64,000 nucleotides of DNA from Thalassocella blandensis (lineage in GTDB: Bacteria > Pseudomonadota > Gammaproteobacteria > Pseudomonadales > Cellvibrionaceae). The stretch lies in contig CABFPG010000002.1 of NCBI GenBank assembly GCA_902141825.1, forward strand, positions 186,001 through 250,000, given 5' to 3'. This document shows positions 46,601 through 55,566 of the stretch, in pieces; within the stretch, counting starts at the first letter, position 1; the number at the start of each line of letters is the position of its first letter. The translations under genes and the position numbers were made by a program. The notes under the pieces are model-generated. The model made no database searches. It was not told the DNA's origin and saw nothing but the letters and a program-made list of their open reading frames with translations.

Positions 46601-49404
46601 TCTGCAACATCGATGGTCACTGAACCTTCGCTAGACGGAGTGATCAAGGCGGTATATGTATTTCCATCTACGGCAACAAAATTACTGGCTGAGCCGTTGC
46701 CGACAGTAATATCTCCAAGCACAAAATCACTGACATTTTCACTGAATTCAAAGGTCGCGGTATACGCTGCATTTGCGTCATCAGGTGCACTGATAACAAC
46801 ACTCGGTTGTGTTGCATCGTATGTGGTCGTTCGTTGTGTAGCGGCTGTATTATTGTTTCCTGCGGAGTCCGTTGCGACGGAATCTGACACATCAATGGTT
46901 ACAGTGCCGTCGCTGCTTGGCGTTATCAGCGCGGTGTAAGTATCACCATCTACGGCACTGAAACTTGAAGCCACGCCATTGCCAACAGTGATATCTGAAA
47001 GATCAAAACCACTTACCGCTTCGCTAAATTGGAAAGTTGCGGTAAAACTTGAATTTGTTGTTGTCGGTACGTTTTGGATATCCACACCAGGTGCGGTATT
47101 GTCCAAGGTGTACGTCTCTTCAGTGCCCGAAGGAGTCGTTGTTGTTAAATTATTTCCAGTTAAATCCTGAATACCAGTAGTCGCTGCAATATCAAGGTTT
47201 ACTTCACCCGTTTCATTATCACCCACATCAACTGTAACCGTGTAGCTATTGCCACTGCCGTTTACTGTCGTCACGGTTGCACCGGTTGAACCTGCACCGC
47301 TTACACTGAAGTCACTGGTATCTACGTTTTGAACGTCTTCACTAAATGTAACAGCGAAGACTACAGCGTTTGCATTGGTTAACGCATTTGCAGGGTTAGA
47401 TCTTGTAATACTGACAGGAGACGGTAACGCGTCGTAAACCGTTAAGGAATAGTCTTCCACTTCACCGTTGTTGGCTTCACCGGTTGCTTTGCTCGAATCT
47501 ATATTTGCGTCTGTGGTTAAACGTAGACGCATGTATGTGGTCGAACCGGGCGTAACACCACTAACACCAGGTGTAGAACTCCAGGTAAGATCTGCGCCTG
47601 GATTTTGATTACTTAATCCGGAAGTTACCGTAATAGAGGTGTATTCGTCAGAATCAAAGGTGCCGTTTAAATCGAAATCCAGCCAGGCGTGAAGTGTTGC
47701 CGAAGAACCATAGCTGTTGGTCAAAAACAAGTTTGCCGCAGAGATCGTGTAGGACGAACCTGCAGGGTCAACCTCACTCAAAGCAGATACGCCATCTTCG
47801 TCATCAGAATCGATAGTATCATCGGAGTCAGCATCCACACTGGGGTTACCACCACCTTCACCATCAACTAAAGCACCTAAATATAATTCTTCTGAACCGC
47901 CTACAACACCATCGAAATCATAATCCGCAAAATAGTGATAAGCACCTAATGCACCGGAAATGGTTCCGTATGAATCTGGTGCATCACCGTAGTCCGTATT
48001 CAAACGAACAAATGCATCACTGCCTGTGTCTGCTGTACTGTCACCGCCAGGTTCAGATGGCACACCATCTACACCTTCGTTGGCGCCTTTTGCACCACCA
48101 GTTGTATTCACTGAACCAACATCCGCACGAATGGTAACTAAACCGGCGCCACCACCGCCGCCGCCACCGTGCTCAGGATCACCGTCACCGCCTGAACCAC
48201 CAGAAGCATCAACATTTAAGCCTGGAATTGTTGGAGGTGTAGCGAAGTAAACTAATACTGTACCACCGGCACCACCACCACCGGCACCGTCCAGATTACT
48301 ATCACCAGTTGCGTCCGGAGCATCACCACCAGACACGTCAATTAAACCAGTACCAATACCTGTGTTCGCGCGCAGTAGTACAACACCACCACCCACACCA
48401 CCGTGGTTAATGGAAGCATCATTCGCTTCACCGGAACCACCGCCACCACCCATGTTGGCGCCAGCAAAAATAGATTGACCACCGTAACCGGCAAAATGGA
48501 CAGGTGTACCACCTACCCACCCTTGGGCACCAATACCACCGCGACCGGCGTTTGAACCACCGCCACCACCAGAGTTATGAGGGCCTGCACCACCACCGGC
48601 ATTACCTGGGGCACCACGACCAAAATCGCCCCCAGGGAGCGTCGAGCTGGCTTCTGTCACGACAGATGTGCCGTCATAAACTTGTAAGGGAGTACCGGCA
48701 ATACCTTCACCTTTACCACCGGCATCACTGACCGCTGAAACAACATCTGCAACATTATCTGTAGTCGCGTTATTTGCCCCTTCAACACCACCTCGGAAAC
48801 CAATTTCTGCTGCGTCTACCGTAAAGGTGTTGAAATCAATGGTTCCACCTGTCGCGTTAAACGCAACAATACCACCAGTATCACCATCCCAGGGAACACC
48901 GGTAACATTACCAATGAGGCGAGCTCCAGAAGTCGAATAATCCGGTACCACGACAATTTGCCAATTCGCTTCATCTGTATCGTAATAACTGTGCTGCAAC
49001 CCACTGCTCAGAGTGATTTGAGAACCGGATACGCCACTGACCACAGCATATTCAAAACTACCTGCCGTCTGAGAGATCAAGCCACCGGCGTAACCATCGG
49101 TACCATGCGAACTTGTCGGCGTTGTACTGATATTTGCACCGGTCCCCACTCCGTCACCGTAGGTGTCTGTGTTGGTTGAATCTATTTCTGCACCCTGCGA
49201 TTGAATAATCAGAATGACATCGGATGGATTGATGGATGCACCCGCACCACGAAATGAACCGGTGTAGTTAATGATTGTTGAGCCACTTGCAACATCACCA
49301 TCACCTTTAACATAGGTATTCACTGTCCCGGAAATATCCGTTGCAAACGCATTCAATGATAAAGCGCATGCAATAATAATTAGGAGTGGGTTTTTTATGC
49401 TCAT
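37666..49404 (-). CDS. Giant Ig/TSP3-repeat surface adhesin, 3912 residues
   Basis: The start is ATG 49402-49404 with GAGGTG 4-5 nt before it. Order of parts: signal peptide (1-22); a Gly-rich beta region (about 25-465; [26 protein letters not shown]); a GEVED domain (about 470-653; [28 protein letters not shown]); one divergent and 16 close copies of a 95-residue Ig-like domain (about 655-2290; [27 protein letters not shown]); two DxDxNxDG-type domains (about 2290-2490); then about 1380 residues of Asp-rich TSP3-like repeats (DSDGDGIPD) that should bind many Ca2+; finally a Gly-rich turn, a hydrophobic stretch and RKK. A long Ca2+-stiffened stalk carrying Ig domains is the probable shape. 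It would serve in attachment or cell-cell contact. The tail suggests retention in a membrane. The gene is coupled to the OmpA-like gene. Confidence 0.93.
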   Translation of the reverse strand: MSIKNPLLIIIACALSLNAFATDISGTVNTYVKGDGDVASGSTIINYTGSFRGAGASINPSDVILIIQSQGAEIDSTNTDTYGDGVGTGANISTTPTSSHGTDGYAGGLISQTAGSFEYAVVSGVSGSQITLSSGLQHSYYDTDEANWQIVVVPDYSTSGARLIGNVTGVPWDGDTGGIVAFNATGGTIDFNTFTVDAAEIGFRGGVEGANNATTDNVADVVSAVSDAGGKGEGIAGTPLQVYDGTSVVTEASSTLPGGDFGRGAPGNAGGGAGPHNSGGGGGSNAGRGGIGAQGWVGGTPVHFAGYGGQSIFAGANMGGGGGSGEANDASINHGGVGGGVVLLRANTGIGTGLIDVSGGDAPDATGDSNLDGAGGGGAGGTVLVYFATPPTIPGLNVDASGGSGGDGDPEHGGGGGGGAGLVTIRADVGSVNTTGGAKGANEGVDGVPSEPGGDSTADTGSDAFVRLNTDYGDAPDSYGTISGALGAYHYFADYDFDGVVGGSEELYLGALVDGEGGGNPSVDADSDDTIDSDDEDGVSALSEVDPAGSSYTISAANLFLTNSYGSSATLHAWLDFDLNGTFDSDEYTSITVTSGLSNQNPGADLTWSSTPGVSGVTPGSTTYMRLRLTTDANIDSSKATGEANNGEVEDYSLTVYDALPSPVSITRSNPANALTNANAVVFAVTFSEDVQNVDTSDFSVSGAGSTGATVTTVNGSGNSYTVTVDVGDNETGEVNLDIAATTGIQDLTGNNLTTTTPSGTEETYTLDNTAPGVDIQNVPTTTNSSFTATFQFSEAVSGFDLSDITVGNGVASSFSAVDGDTYTALITPSSDGTVTIDVSDSVATDSAGNNNTAATQRTTTYDATQPSVVISAPDDANAAYTATFEFSENVSDFVLGDITVGNGSASNFVAVDGNTYTALITPSSEGSVTIDVADSVATDAASNNNTAATQAVTTFDTTAPSVAINGTPDDTNSTYTATFEFSEDVIGFTLGDITVGNGSASNFTSVDGNTYTALITPASEGVVTIDVADSVATDAAGNNNTAASQVETNYDTTSPTVTIEDEPATTNSTYTARFEFSENVSGFSLGDITVGNGSASNFTAVDGNTYTALITPASEGTVTIDVASAVAQDVAGNDNDAASQASTIYDTTSPSVAISAPDDANGAYTATFEFSENVTGFTLGEISVGNGAASNFTAVDGNTYTALITPTSEGAVTIDVADAVATDAAGNDNTAASQVSTNYDITDPLVSISGAPDDTNGAYSVTFEFNEDVTDFTLGDITVGNGSASNFIAVDGNTYTALITPASEGTVTIDVAGDVATDAANNGNVAASQESTNYDITEPTVAISGAPANTNGTYTVTFEFSEDVSGFTLGDVTVGNGSASNFTAVDGNTYTALITPASEGAVTVDVASAVAQDVAGNNNEAASQVSTNYDITDPSVTISGAPADTNGTYTVTFEFSEDVTGFSLGDIAVGNGSASNFTAVDDNTYTALITPASEGAVTIDVAEAVAQDAAVNDNQAATQVSTNYDTTAPAVEIQGAPADTNSAFTATFEFSEDVSDFVLGDITVGNGAASNFTAVDDNTYTALITPASEGAVTIDVASAVATDAANNDNEAATQVSTNYDTTAPTVQIQGAPADTNSTFTATFEFSENVSDFVLGDITVGNGAASDFVAVDGNTYTALITPASEGTVTIDVASAVAQDASENDNSAATQASTNYDTTAPSVEIQGTPDDTNSAFTATFEFSEDVSGFALGDITIGNGTASNFVAVDGNTYTALITPASEGAVTIDVGSAVAVDVADNNNTAASQVSVNYDTTAPSVEIQGAPDDTNSAFTATFEFSEDVSDFILADISVGNGSASNFVAVDGNTYTALITPASEGTVTLDVASAVATDAAGNDNTAATQTSTNYDATQPGVAINGLPANTNSAFTATFEFTENVTDFVLADITVANGVASDFNSVDGNTYTALITPSAEGTVTIDVASSVAVDAASNGNTAATQASTVYDTTQPSVLIQNAPEETNSTYTVTFEFSEDVSGFALGDISVANGAASNFNAIDDNTYTALITPASEGNVTIDVAQAVAVDAANNNNTAATQVVTVFDTTQPTVAIQNVPEATNSSFTATFEFSENVSDFVLADIDLSNATASDFVAVDGNTYTATITPNSEGTVTIDVAAAVATDAASNSNIAAAQASTLYDTTQPSVAIQNVPADTNSAFTATFAFSEDVSGFDAADISVANASVSNFTSVDASNYTATISPVSEGAVTIDIASAVASDAAGNGNTAATQASTIYDVTTSDVPSVTILEDVNNNGAIAADELDGAIDVAIGIPANTQAGETLTVDDGNGNQHVQTISAGEVGEVIELTFPAPADGGSINVTANIEDAASNITADGTDSATIDISAPAAPSIEITEDANNDGEINDDELVGDIDVTVTLPGDALAGDDVVVTYGSDSVSRALTTQDITAGNAVLGISNVGNGETLVVESFIIDQAGNQGETSNQDSAFINLDSDNDGLSNLEEAELGTDPEQADTDKDGIPDNVEVGNVAAPNDSDADGVIDALDPDDDNDGIPTALEDRGIDDTDPSTQASDRDGDGIADYLDIDSDGDNLADALEQGSATTDIDNDGIVDSIDADDDGTPGTDEGKTDANGDGVIDEVVLLDTDGDFEPDFIDIDSDNDGTPDKFELGASGEDADSDGIDDLVDADRDGVAGIDADRTDANGDGLDDNFAPIDADQDGLPDYRDNDSDNDGIPDELENGLANTDADGDGIDDAFDADADGIPGTDSGVTDANADGFIDGANRRDSDEDGLADLNDVDSDNDGLPDFIEADWSGVDADNDGIDDAFDADIDATPGEDVPGTDANNDGILDDALVDSDGDGLADLIDADSDNDGIPDIYENGASGVDADNDGIDDAFDADIDGEPGTDPGVSDINGDGIRDNISLPDTDGDGIPDFLDADSDNDGLSDGLEQGISGNDSDGDGIDDAYDADTDGEPGTDSGVVDANGDGIIDDVIALDSDNDGIPNAQDLDSDNDGISDTEEAGLTDSDGNGAVDGGTVIDAAPDQDNDGIADYLDTDSDNDGFPDIFESGNGEYDQNGDGVVDDSFDSDGDGIADVLDDGADFGLSGDTDGDGIPNSIDTDDDNDGIADADEQAGVPALSGQDSDGDGIDDAIDVDQTGGADVNNDGIDDAMDGDSDNDGIPDSQDTDADNDGIPDILEGSVNTDSDNDGLADYLDSDSDNDGIIDGDEDTQLPVLSGNDSDADGVDDALDVDLTGGQDNNANGVDDALEPSDSDQDGIADHLDADSDNDGIPDLLEGAADSDGDGLVDSQDADSDNDGIPDALEAGNVPALANNDSDADGIDDAIDADLTGGLDQNGNGIDDAFELIDTDGDGIPNAQDADSDGDGIPDAVETPQLPVLSGVDSDGDGIDDFIDVDQTGGQDANGDGVDDLYGPADTDQDGIPNYLDVDSDNDGLSDGIEAGASGEDVDQDGIDDAYDVDFTGGVDSDGDGVDDAIQPLNSDADGVANYLDLDSDNDGIFDVVEAGLSDEDENGQSDNGVLADFAPNDDGDDLPNYLDPDSDGDGVSDLAESGNADLDSDGDGQVDNATDSDGDGVPDAYDYEGGSFGGSLDSDGDGIPNHQDLDDDNDGILDTIELAKRVAASGLDANNNGIDDAWDAVLTGGVDRNQDGLDDVLYGDTDGDGKIDSLDLDSDNDGILDTIESGLSASLDANRDGRVDSIVDTNADGLDDRINTNDTVLNSDGQDNADFQDLDADNDGISDLEESGTSSALDQDRDGQIDSTVDTDKDGVADQVDGDVESGNGQSGNPPSVRDTDNDGIADYLDEDSDGDGFNDRDENGDFDGDGQNDGLENSGELETAVNGAGTFNPLSIVVLLIFVAYAQRKKLAILKMTKRNLSRDC
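37790..41930 (-). repeat. TSP3-like Ca2+-binding repeat block
   Basis: Over about 4.1 kb the adhesin gene encodes runs of DxDxDGxxD-type units ([26 protein letters not shown] and similar). At DNA level the complement shows endless variants of 'ccgtcgttgtcactgtc'. Each unit should hold Ca2+. Confidence 0.9.
42540..47110 (-). repeat. Sixteen tandem Ig-like repeats of about 285 bp
   Basis: Sixteen copies of about 95 codons follow each other. Each begins with a T(A/Q/S/D)P xVxI strand, then TFEFSE, a DIxVGNG(A/S)AS turn, TYTALITP(A/S)(S)EG, and ends before DT. Neighbouring copies are very alike, a sign of recent duplication or gene conversion within the gene. Confidence 0.9.
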
Positions 49405-49858
49405 CAATCACCTCATGTTTTAGAAAGAGCAGAAAATTGATTTTGATCAATACAGAAATGTATTAAGTACACCTTAGCGGAAATCGCTTCGATACCTTCG
49501 ATATTCTTATAATGTTTCGATTGGATAGGACTGGGATTTAAATTTTTTTGAAGAAAAAAGTGCTTTTTTTGCGAGTTGACCCACACAAAATGAGTATAAA
49601 CACCCAAATTTTTATATTTTTGGGTTTTCGCGTAAATTCACTTTTTGGAAAGAAAAAAGGAGGGAACAATTAAAATAAAAACTATTAATTTGGAAACTTT
49701 AATTGTGATAAATATTTTCTTGAAGCGTCTAATCTCTGTGATAGAAAAGACTTTAACCACGACCCTGAGTAATAATTTGAGTAATTCTACTCATCCGTTT
49801 TTTTCGGTAAATGCCAGGCTTTCCAGTTCATTCTATAAACTTATTTATCCAGTTTTAT
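49405..49858. promoter_or_regulatory. AT-rich region between the adhesin gene and the secretion operon
   Basis: These 454 bp hold the promoter of the giant adhesin. ACCCAAA (49602-49608) and TTTGGGT (49619-49625) form an inverted repeat with a 10-nt A/T loop. A 123-codon plus-strand frame begins at 49645 but runs into the minus-strand small gene and lacks protein-like composition. No other gene is seen. Confidence 0.45.
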
Positions 49859-50227
49859 TCAAATTTCGTAACGCCTTAAAAATTTTACAAAACTCGCAAC
49901 ACTCTCATTCACAACACGAATATTTAAATACTCCAGATTTGACCCTACCACCTTTAATTCTAAAGAAAATATTGTATGAGCGGGGTAACTTTCATCTAGC
50001 ACATCATACTGTTTAAAGTATTTCTCATCGAAGCATAGGTAGTTTTCATTACTGGTTGGAATCATTTTAATTTCGTTACTTGAAGTAACAACCGGAAACA
50101 GCTTATCTAAAAAACAAAATGCTTCAAGACCATAAACAGTACAGACAACTTGCGAAAAATCCCTTCCCTGAAATTCACCGGGACGTGTATTTTCCTCTTC
50201 TTCTGTATCTTTTGCTGGTGATTCCAT
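49859..50227 (-). CDS. Small unknown protein at the end of the type I secretion operon
   Basis: This 122-residue soluble protein (predicted, no signal peptide or membrane helix) starts at ATG 50225-50227 with a good GAGAGGA before it. It has an acidic N-terminus (KDTEEEENTRPGE), followed by FLDKLFPVVTSSNEIKMIP, CFDEKYFKQYDVLDESYPAHTIFSLELKVVG and a C-terminal helix-like LEYLNIRVVNESVASFVKFLR. I recognise no family. It lies 61 bp after the HlyD-type gene and is read with it. It might be a cytoplasmic chaperone, a cap or a regulator of the exporter. That is inference from position only. Confidence 0.75.
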   Translation of the reverse strand: MESPAKDTEEEENTRPGEFQGRDFSQVVCTVYGLEAFCFLDKLFPVVTSSNEIKMIPTSNENYLCFDEKYFKQYDVLDESYPAHTIFSLELKVVGSNLEYLNIRVVNESVASFVKFLRRYEI

Positions 50228-50288
50228 AACAACATCCTCTCAATCGCGTATCTATTTTATTTAATGATAGGACTTATATGTTGTACAA

Positions 50289-51647
50289 TTACCGTTCTGC
50301 AAAGGCGCCATTTATTCCGCGCTGAATCGGCTTCAATAAGTATTCCATTATTGATTTTTTGCCGGTTTTAATATCGACCTGCACTACCATACCAGGCAAT
50401 ATTGTATTAATCCCTTCTCGTTCACCCACGAAGTTCTGATCCAGTGATATTTCAGTTAAATAATACGTGGTGTTATCGGCTTCTAAATAAGTAGAGGCTG
50501 ATACATTCTTAACTTTTCCTGGAATTGTGCCGAACTTCTGAAATTCAAAAGAACTGACTTTTACTTCTACAGGTTGTCCTTTTTCAACGTGACCTATATC
50601 TTCCGGGGTTAATTTAGCTTCCACCAGCAATTCATCTTCCACAGGAACAATTTCCAACAGAAGTTCTCCAGCAGCCACGACTCCAGTCACCGTATTCAGG
50701 TTCAGGCCTTTCACAATGCCATTGATATTGGAACGGATAACCAAGCGATTTCTTCGTGAAACCAGCTCATTTAATTGTTCATTTGTTATCATGAGCTGAC
50801 GTGCGATATCACTTCGCTCACTATTTAGCGCTTCCATTCGGCTAGCATTATATTCTACAGCTTCCTGTTCCAGCTCCCGAACATTGTTACCAATTCGCTC
50901 CAGATCCCCTTCTACTTCAGCCAAACGATTTTTCGCAGATGCTAATCTTGCGGAAGTGTCCAGCATGTCCATTTTTGCAACTTTACCGTTGCTAAATAGC
51001 GAATCACGCATCTGTTTCTGCTGGCGATACGCAGAAACCTCTTCTTTTAATGCGTTTTTCTGGCTTTCTTTACTCTTATATTCCACCATTCTATGGTTTC
51101 GTCGACTATGTATAGAATTGAGTTTTTCCTTATCGTGATCCAATTGTTTTAAATACAAGTTGCGCTGATTGTCCGCAAGCAAAGTATATTTATTGTCTTC
51201 TACAACAAAACTGGCATCCCTGGAGAGGATTAACGCATCTAAGCGCTCCATTCTCAGTTCAAGGTCAATTTTTGAAGAGTATAAAGTTTCAATTTCCGCG
51301 TTAATCAAGGTTGGATCAAGCGTGATAAGAGGGTCTCCAACTTTTACGCGATATCCATTTTTCACGTGAATATCTTGTAATATCCCACCTTCAGAAGGCT
51401 GAACTTTATGTATTCGCCCTTGCGGCACCACCTCCCCGTTTGCAATTGCAAGCTCAGGCATCTCAGTAAGGTAAGACCAGACAATCAAACCAAACACCAA
51501 TACAGAAACAGCAATCATCACGGTTTTTAACTGATAAACTGCATTACTTTCTTCCAGTACGATAGCTTCCACTAAATATTTGGAACGTGCGAGGCCTAAC
51601 TTGTGATCGCTTTGTGCGCCTTCCCACTTTTCTTTTAAGTGCTTCAT
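50289..51647 (-). CDS. HlyD-type periplasmic adaptor of type I secretion
   Basis: This 452-residue membrane fusion protein has one N-terminal helix (about 43-63; VMIAVSVLVFGLIVWSYL), a lipoyl-like strand (IANGEVVPQGRIHKVQPSEGG), a long coiled coil (about 120-300; ELRMERLDALILSRD, LASAKNRLAEVEGDLERIGN), the second lipoyl half (VIRSNINGIVKGLNLNTVTGVV) and a beta-barrel end (VKVSSFEFQKFGTIPGKVKNVSAS). This is the LapC/HlyD family used by RTX adhesin exporters. Start and stop of the neighbouring gene overlap (ATGA, 51644-51647). It would join the inner-membrane ABC pair to an outer-membrane TolC-like channel whose gene is not in the window. Confidence 0.94.
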   Translation of the reverse strand: MKHLKEKWEGAQSDHKLGLARSKYLVEAIVLEESNAVYQLKTVMIAVSVLVFGLIVWSYLTEMPELAIANGEVVPQGRIHKVQPSEGGILQDIHVKNGYRVKVGDPLITLDPTLINAEIETLYSSKIDLELRMERLDALILSRDASFVVEDNKYTLLADNQRNLYLKQLDHDKEKLNSIHSRRNHRMVEYKSKESQKNALKEEVSAYRQQKQMRDSLFSNGKVAKMDMLDTSARLASAKNRLAEVEGDLERIGNNVRELEQEAVEYNASRMEALNSERSDIARQLMITNEQLNELVSRRNRLVIRSNINGIVKGLNLNTVTGVVAAGELLLEIVPVEDELLVEAKLTPEDIGHVEKGQPVEVKVSSFEFQKFGTIPGKVKNVSASTYLEADNTTYYLTEISLDQNFVGEREGINTILPGMVVQVDIKTGKKSIMEYLLKPIQRGINGAFAER

Positions 51648-53776
51648 ACCATCACCACTTTTTTGTCTTCTTCAATTGCGTTATTAGTTACCACTTTCTT
51701 AACAGTACCTCGTTCCATCACAATCACTTTGTCTGCGGCTTTTATAATCTGAGGTATATGGGAAATAATCACGATTGTTTTCTTTCCCTTTAAGACTTGT
51801 ATCTGTTTCAAAAACTGGTTCAAATAGTTTTTATCTTGTGTTGCCCCTGGTTCATCAAACAACAATATAGGAGAATCCCTTAAAAAGGCGCGGGCAATAC
51901 ATATTCCTCGTTGTAGACTTGAGGATAAATCTGTAGCGGCTCTTTCCCCCATTTTAGTTTTAAATCCATTTTTCATTGCCATAATATCTTTATATATTCC
52001 AGCATGTTTAGTAGATTCTATAAGTTGTTCATCAGTAGCCAAAATATCACTTAAGCGTAAGTTAGACAGAATATTCCCAGTAAAAAGCCGGGGATGCTGA
52101 GGGACATAGCCTATAACGCGTCGTAACTCGTTAACATTTAACTGCCTAATATCCGTCCCATCAATAAGTATATTGCCAGACTGCGCGTAGTACATACCGC
52201 ATAAAAGTTTCATTATCGTTGACTTACCAGAACCGTTTTCACCCGCAATGACGACAAGTTCATTTTCTTCAATATCAAAATTGGCTCCAGTCAAAACTGG
52301 ATCTGATTGAGGATGATATCTAAAAAACACGCGTTCAAACGAAATTTTCCCTTTGTATTCACGCTTGTGCAGCGAGGACAGGTCTGATACGCGCTCTTTT
52401 TTCAACAGCATTAAATCGTCCAGGCCTCGAATACCTCTCTTTATCTGATCAAATTGCACGTAAGCCATAAAGACACTTTGGATCGGCCCTGTGACTCGCC
52501 ACAAAATGGCCATAATCGCGATCAGAGCACCTATTGAGATTTCTTGTGTCATCACTTTGCTCGCCCCCATCCCAAGAACGATAACTGCTGCGATCATGTT
52601 AAGACTCTGCGTGATATTGCTGGCAATCATCTGCATCTGCGATGCGCTGAGCGTAGACTTAATACTTTTTGCCGATACTTCTCGAATGCGTCGCATCCAT
52701 CCTTCTTCTTCAGCCATGGCTTTAATTTCGGACACACCATTCAGCGTTTCAAGCAGTATTTGCTCCTTTTCGTTGCGCGACTTGGCGGCTTGATCCATGG
52801 CAAGCTTTAACTTCGGCAGCATAAACAAACCGATCAACACCAATGCAGCAATTAACAACAGTGGTACAGTCACGATGGTGCCACCTAGAAAATATAGCGT
52901 AAATAGATAAATAGGAATGAACGGCAGCTCAAGGGCCAACAATGCAGTTGGACCAGTGAAAAATTCGCGAATACTGTCATACAGGCGCAGTCGAGACAAT
53001 TGTAGCGTTACGGATGATCTTTCCGTCATTGCTGAAGGCAGCGACAATATTTGTTTGAGGCTTTCCGTACTTAAGAGATACTCCAACCGACCTGCGGGGA
53101 GAGCCAGAATTCGAGAGCGAATCATTCGTAAAAATACGTCCACCCCTAGAACCAAAGCAATACCTATAACCAGCATAGGCAACACATCCAGGTTTTTCTT
53201 CGCTATCACCGAGTCATACACAAACATGACAAATAGTGGCACAGACAAGGTTGTAAGATTCAGTACAAATGAGATACCCAGTAATTGTTTTGTCAGAGAC
53301 TTAAAACGTCTACTCAAGGTCCAGAACCAGGACTCCCCGTCCAGACTTTCCGCGACAGTTTCAGTATTTTTCTCGAGAATATAGGCTTTGCCCGTAACGT
53401 TGAGATCGTCAAACTTAGTTTGATCATTTGTTACATCGTAATAAATGCACTTACTTCCCTCGATTTTATAGATTACGTAGAGCTCACCTGAAGATGTTTC
53501 GAATAAACACGGTGCAAATTCCGGGGGTATGGTTTTTTTAATATTTTTAATATCACTTTTGTATCCCAGGCGCGCTAAAATTGACAAAAGCGCGCTAAGA
53601 TCAAATTCGAAATCATAGTATGGTAAGGATTCTGCTATTTCACGGGGTTTGATATTGCTATCCAGCACGACCAAAAGAGGCATCAACGCTCCGGCATAAT
53701 GCGAATATTCTCGTAGAGAATTTGAATCCCCCTGTACAATCTTGTCAATAATATCCTTGGTTCTTACCTTATTCAT
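51644..53776 (-). CDS. Type I secretion ABC transporter with C39-like domain (subunit 1)
   Basis: This 710-residue half-transporter has an N-terminal C39-peptidase-like domain (about 15-140) without a visible catalytic Cys/His pair, which in RTX exporters binds rather than cuts substrate. Then come six helices (about 165-440) and a nucleotide-binding domain: Walker A GENGSGKST (512-520), Walker B LLFDEPG with D641 and E642, H673 in IISHIPQI. The signature motif is degraded: LSSSLQ at 617-622 instead of LSGGQ. It overlaps the other ABC gene by 8 bp and the HlyD-type gene by 4 bp. With the second subunit it probably forms a heterodimer. Confidence 0.93.
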   Translation of the reverse strand: MNKVRTKDIIDKIVQGDSNSLREYSHYAGALMPLLVVLDSNIKPREIAESLPYYDFEFDLSALLSILARLGYKSDIKNIKKTIPPEFAPCLFETSSGELYVIYKIEGSKCIYYDVTNDQTKFDDLNVTGKAYILEKNTETVAESLDGESWFWTLSRRFKSLTKQLLGISFVLNLTTLSVPLFVMFVYDSVIAKKNLDVLPMLVIGIALVLGVDVFLRMIRSRILALPAGRLEYLLSTESLKQILSLPSAMTERSSVTLQLSRLRLYDSIREFFTGPTALLALELPFIPIYLFTLYFLGGTIVTVPLLLIAALVLIGLFMLPKLKLAMDQAAKSRNEKEQILLETLNGVSEIKAMAEEEGWMRRIREVSAKSIKSTLSASQMQMIASNITQSLNMIAAVIVLGMGASKVMTQEISIGALIAIMAILWRVTGPIQSVFMAYVQFDQIKRGIRGLDDLMLLKKERVSDLSSLHKREYKGKISFERVFFRYHPQSDPVLTGANFDIEENELVVIAGENGSGKSTIMKLLCGMYYAQSGNILIDGTDIRQLNVNELRRVIGYVPQHPRLFTGNILSNLRLSDILATDEQLIESTKHAGIYKDIMAMKNGFKTKMGERAATDLSSSLQRGICIARAFLRDSPILLFDEPGATQDKNYLNQFLKQIQVLKGKKTIVIISHIPQIIKAADKVIVMERGTVKKVVTNNAIEEDKKVVMV

Positions 53777-55535
53777 GGAAGTCTCCCCCAGTTATAGTGG
53801 GGTGTTTGTCTGTGGACAGCTTAAGTTTCTTATGCTGATTGGTTTTTCCATCCAAGCGCGAAAACAACTGAACCAATTTTCCATCTGTCAGTTTATAACA
53901 CTTGTCACTTAATCCAATTATAGACTCACTATGCGTAAAGGTGATGATCGTTTTTTTGCCTTTTATCGATCTAAAATAATCTGTTAATTTTTTACTGTTT
54001 TCGGGATCATAGCCAGTATTGGCATCATCAAACACCAAAATATTTGCGCCACCAGAAAGCGATCTCACCATGGTGATACGTTGACGTAATCCTTCGGGTA
54101 AATTGTCTACCAAGGTGCTATCCAGCTTCGTCGAAAGCCCATCAACCAATCGCATAACTGAATTATTCAACCCTATATCCTCAGCGGCACTAATTGCCTC
54201 CTGCACATGGGTTCCTCCTCGAAATGCTGTAAGATTTTCCAGAATCGTTCCATTAAACAAAACTCCGCGCTGCGGAATATAGGCAATTTGCCGTCTTAAA
54301 CTGTTTTTATTGATATGGGAAACCGGTGCATCATCAAATATTAACTCGCCTCCGGTGGCGTCTTGCAGGCCAACTATAATTCTCGCCAGAGTGGTTTTCC
54401 CTGAACCGTTTTCACCTATGATGCTAATAAAGTTGTTTTCATTGACTTCCAAATTTAGGTCGTGCAAAACCGGAGATTCTGATTTTGGATATTTAAAGCT
54501 GATATTTTGCAATTGAATTTTTCCTGATAGAGAAATATTTTTATTCTCCTCAGACATAACTTCCTGCTTCGTCTCCAACAGCTGTACGACTTTATCTTCG
54601 TAAAGTTTGGTGGTTTGCCACTGCATAAAGAAGCTCATGGCGCGTGAAGCAGGTTGAAGTATGCGACCCGACAATAAACTACCCGCTGCTAATGCCCCCA
54701 TAGTGATAGAGCCAGATGCTGCAGGTATAGCCCCAACAGCAACAAATACCACCATGGTAATTTGCGACATGGTAGATGTGGAGGATTGAATCACATTATT
54801 GACGTTGGCAAGATCATACATGGCATTTGCAGAACGACCTTGCAAGCGCTCATACCGACGCATCATTTGGTTTTCCATCGCCAGCGGCTTTAGGGTTTGA
54901 ATACCTTGAAGCAACTCCAGTAAGAAATTGTGTCGTACTTCTGTGATTTTGTCCTTTTGAATGAGGGCATTGTATAAAGTTTTACTCAACGATACGGAAT
55001 AAATACTAAACGCAATAAACAAAGCAATAGGTACTAAAACCAACCAGCCGGTGAAGTACCAAATCAGTCCAATAAATAAAAGAATAAAAGGAAGATCGAT
55101 CAACGATAGAATATTCTGGCCGAATTGAATTTCACGAATATTATCGATCGCCCTCAATTTTTCTAAATAATCTGTGTGACGACGCTTTTCGAACTCACCA
55201 ATATTTGACCCCAGTATCACCTGCATGGAATTCAATAAAGCGTTATGCTCAAACTGAGCCCCGAGTCTATTCATGACACTAACACGTGCCAATCGCAACA
55301 CTGTATCCAGGAATATACAAACACATAATCCAATAATTAATAAGGTTAATGTTTTATCCCCATTATTGGGAATAATTCTGTCATAGCATTGCAAAATCAC
55401 AATTGGAAGCGCCAGACTTAAAATATTTATGGCAACCGTGGCCATTAGAATATCTGTGCGCAGGCAAACCCCCAAACGATGGAACACTGTCGAAAACACC
55501 GAAAAGTCGACATATCTTCTAATTATATTTTCCAT
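53769..55535 (-). CDS. Type I secretion ABC transporter without C39 domain (subunit 2)
   Basis: This 588-residue half-transporter has six helices (about 27-310; starts LGVCLRTDILMATVAINILSLALPIVILQCYDRIIPNNG) and a nucleotide-binding domain: Walker A GENGSGKTT (374-382), signature-like LPEGLRQR (479-486), Walker B ILVFDDANTG with D503 and D504, so Asp stands at the place of the catalytic Glu, and H535 in ITFTHSES. It has no C39-like part. The gene follows the giant RTX gene by 31 bp and overlaps the first ABC gene by 8 bp. Two unequal ABC proteins with an HlyD partner recall the atypical RtxB/RtxE/RtxD exporter of MARTX toxins. Confidence 0.93.
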   Translation of the reverse strand: MENIIRRYVDFSVFSTVFHRLGVCLRTDILMATVAINILSLALPIVILQCYDRIIPNNGDKTLTLLIIGLCVCIFLDTVLRLARVSVMNRLGAQFEHNALLNSMQVILGSNIGEFEKRRHTDYLEKLRAIDNIREIQFGQNILSLIDLPFILLFIGLIWYFTGWLVLVPIALFIAFSIYSVSLSKTLYNALIQKDKITEVRHNFLLELLQGIQTLKPLAMENQMMRRYERLQGRSANAMYDLANVNNVIQSSTSTMSQITMVVFVAVGAIPAASGSITMGALAAGSLLSGRILQPASRAMSFFMQWQTTKLYEDKVVQLLETKQEVMSEENKNISLSGKIQLQNISFKYPKSESPVLHDLNLEVNENNFISIIGENGSGKTTLARIIVGLQDATGGELIFDDAPVSHINKNSLRRQIAYIPQRGVLFNGTILENLTAFRGGTHVQEAISAAEDIGLNNSVMRLVDGLSTKLDSTLVDNLPEGLRQRITMVRSLSGGANILVFDDANTGYDPENSKKLTDYFRSIKGKKTIITFTHSESIIGLSDKCYKLTDGKLVQLFSRLDGKTNQHKKLKLSTDKHPTITGGDFHE

Positions 55536-55566
55536 TACTTTTTAGCCTTATTTGAGACCCTGAGAC

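Noticed and set aside
49645-50016. Plus-strand frame of 123 codons in the gap before the small secretion-operon gene
   Set aside because: It overlaps the better-supported minus-strand gene (good ribosome-binding site, operon position), has a low-complexity Leu/Ser/Lys composition and no recognisable domain.
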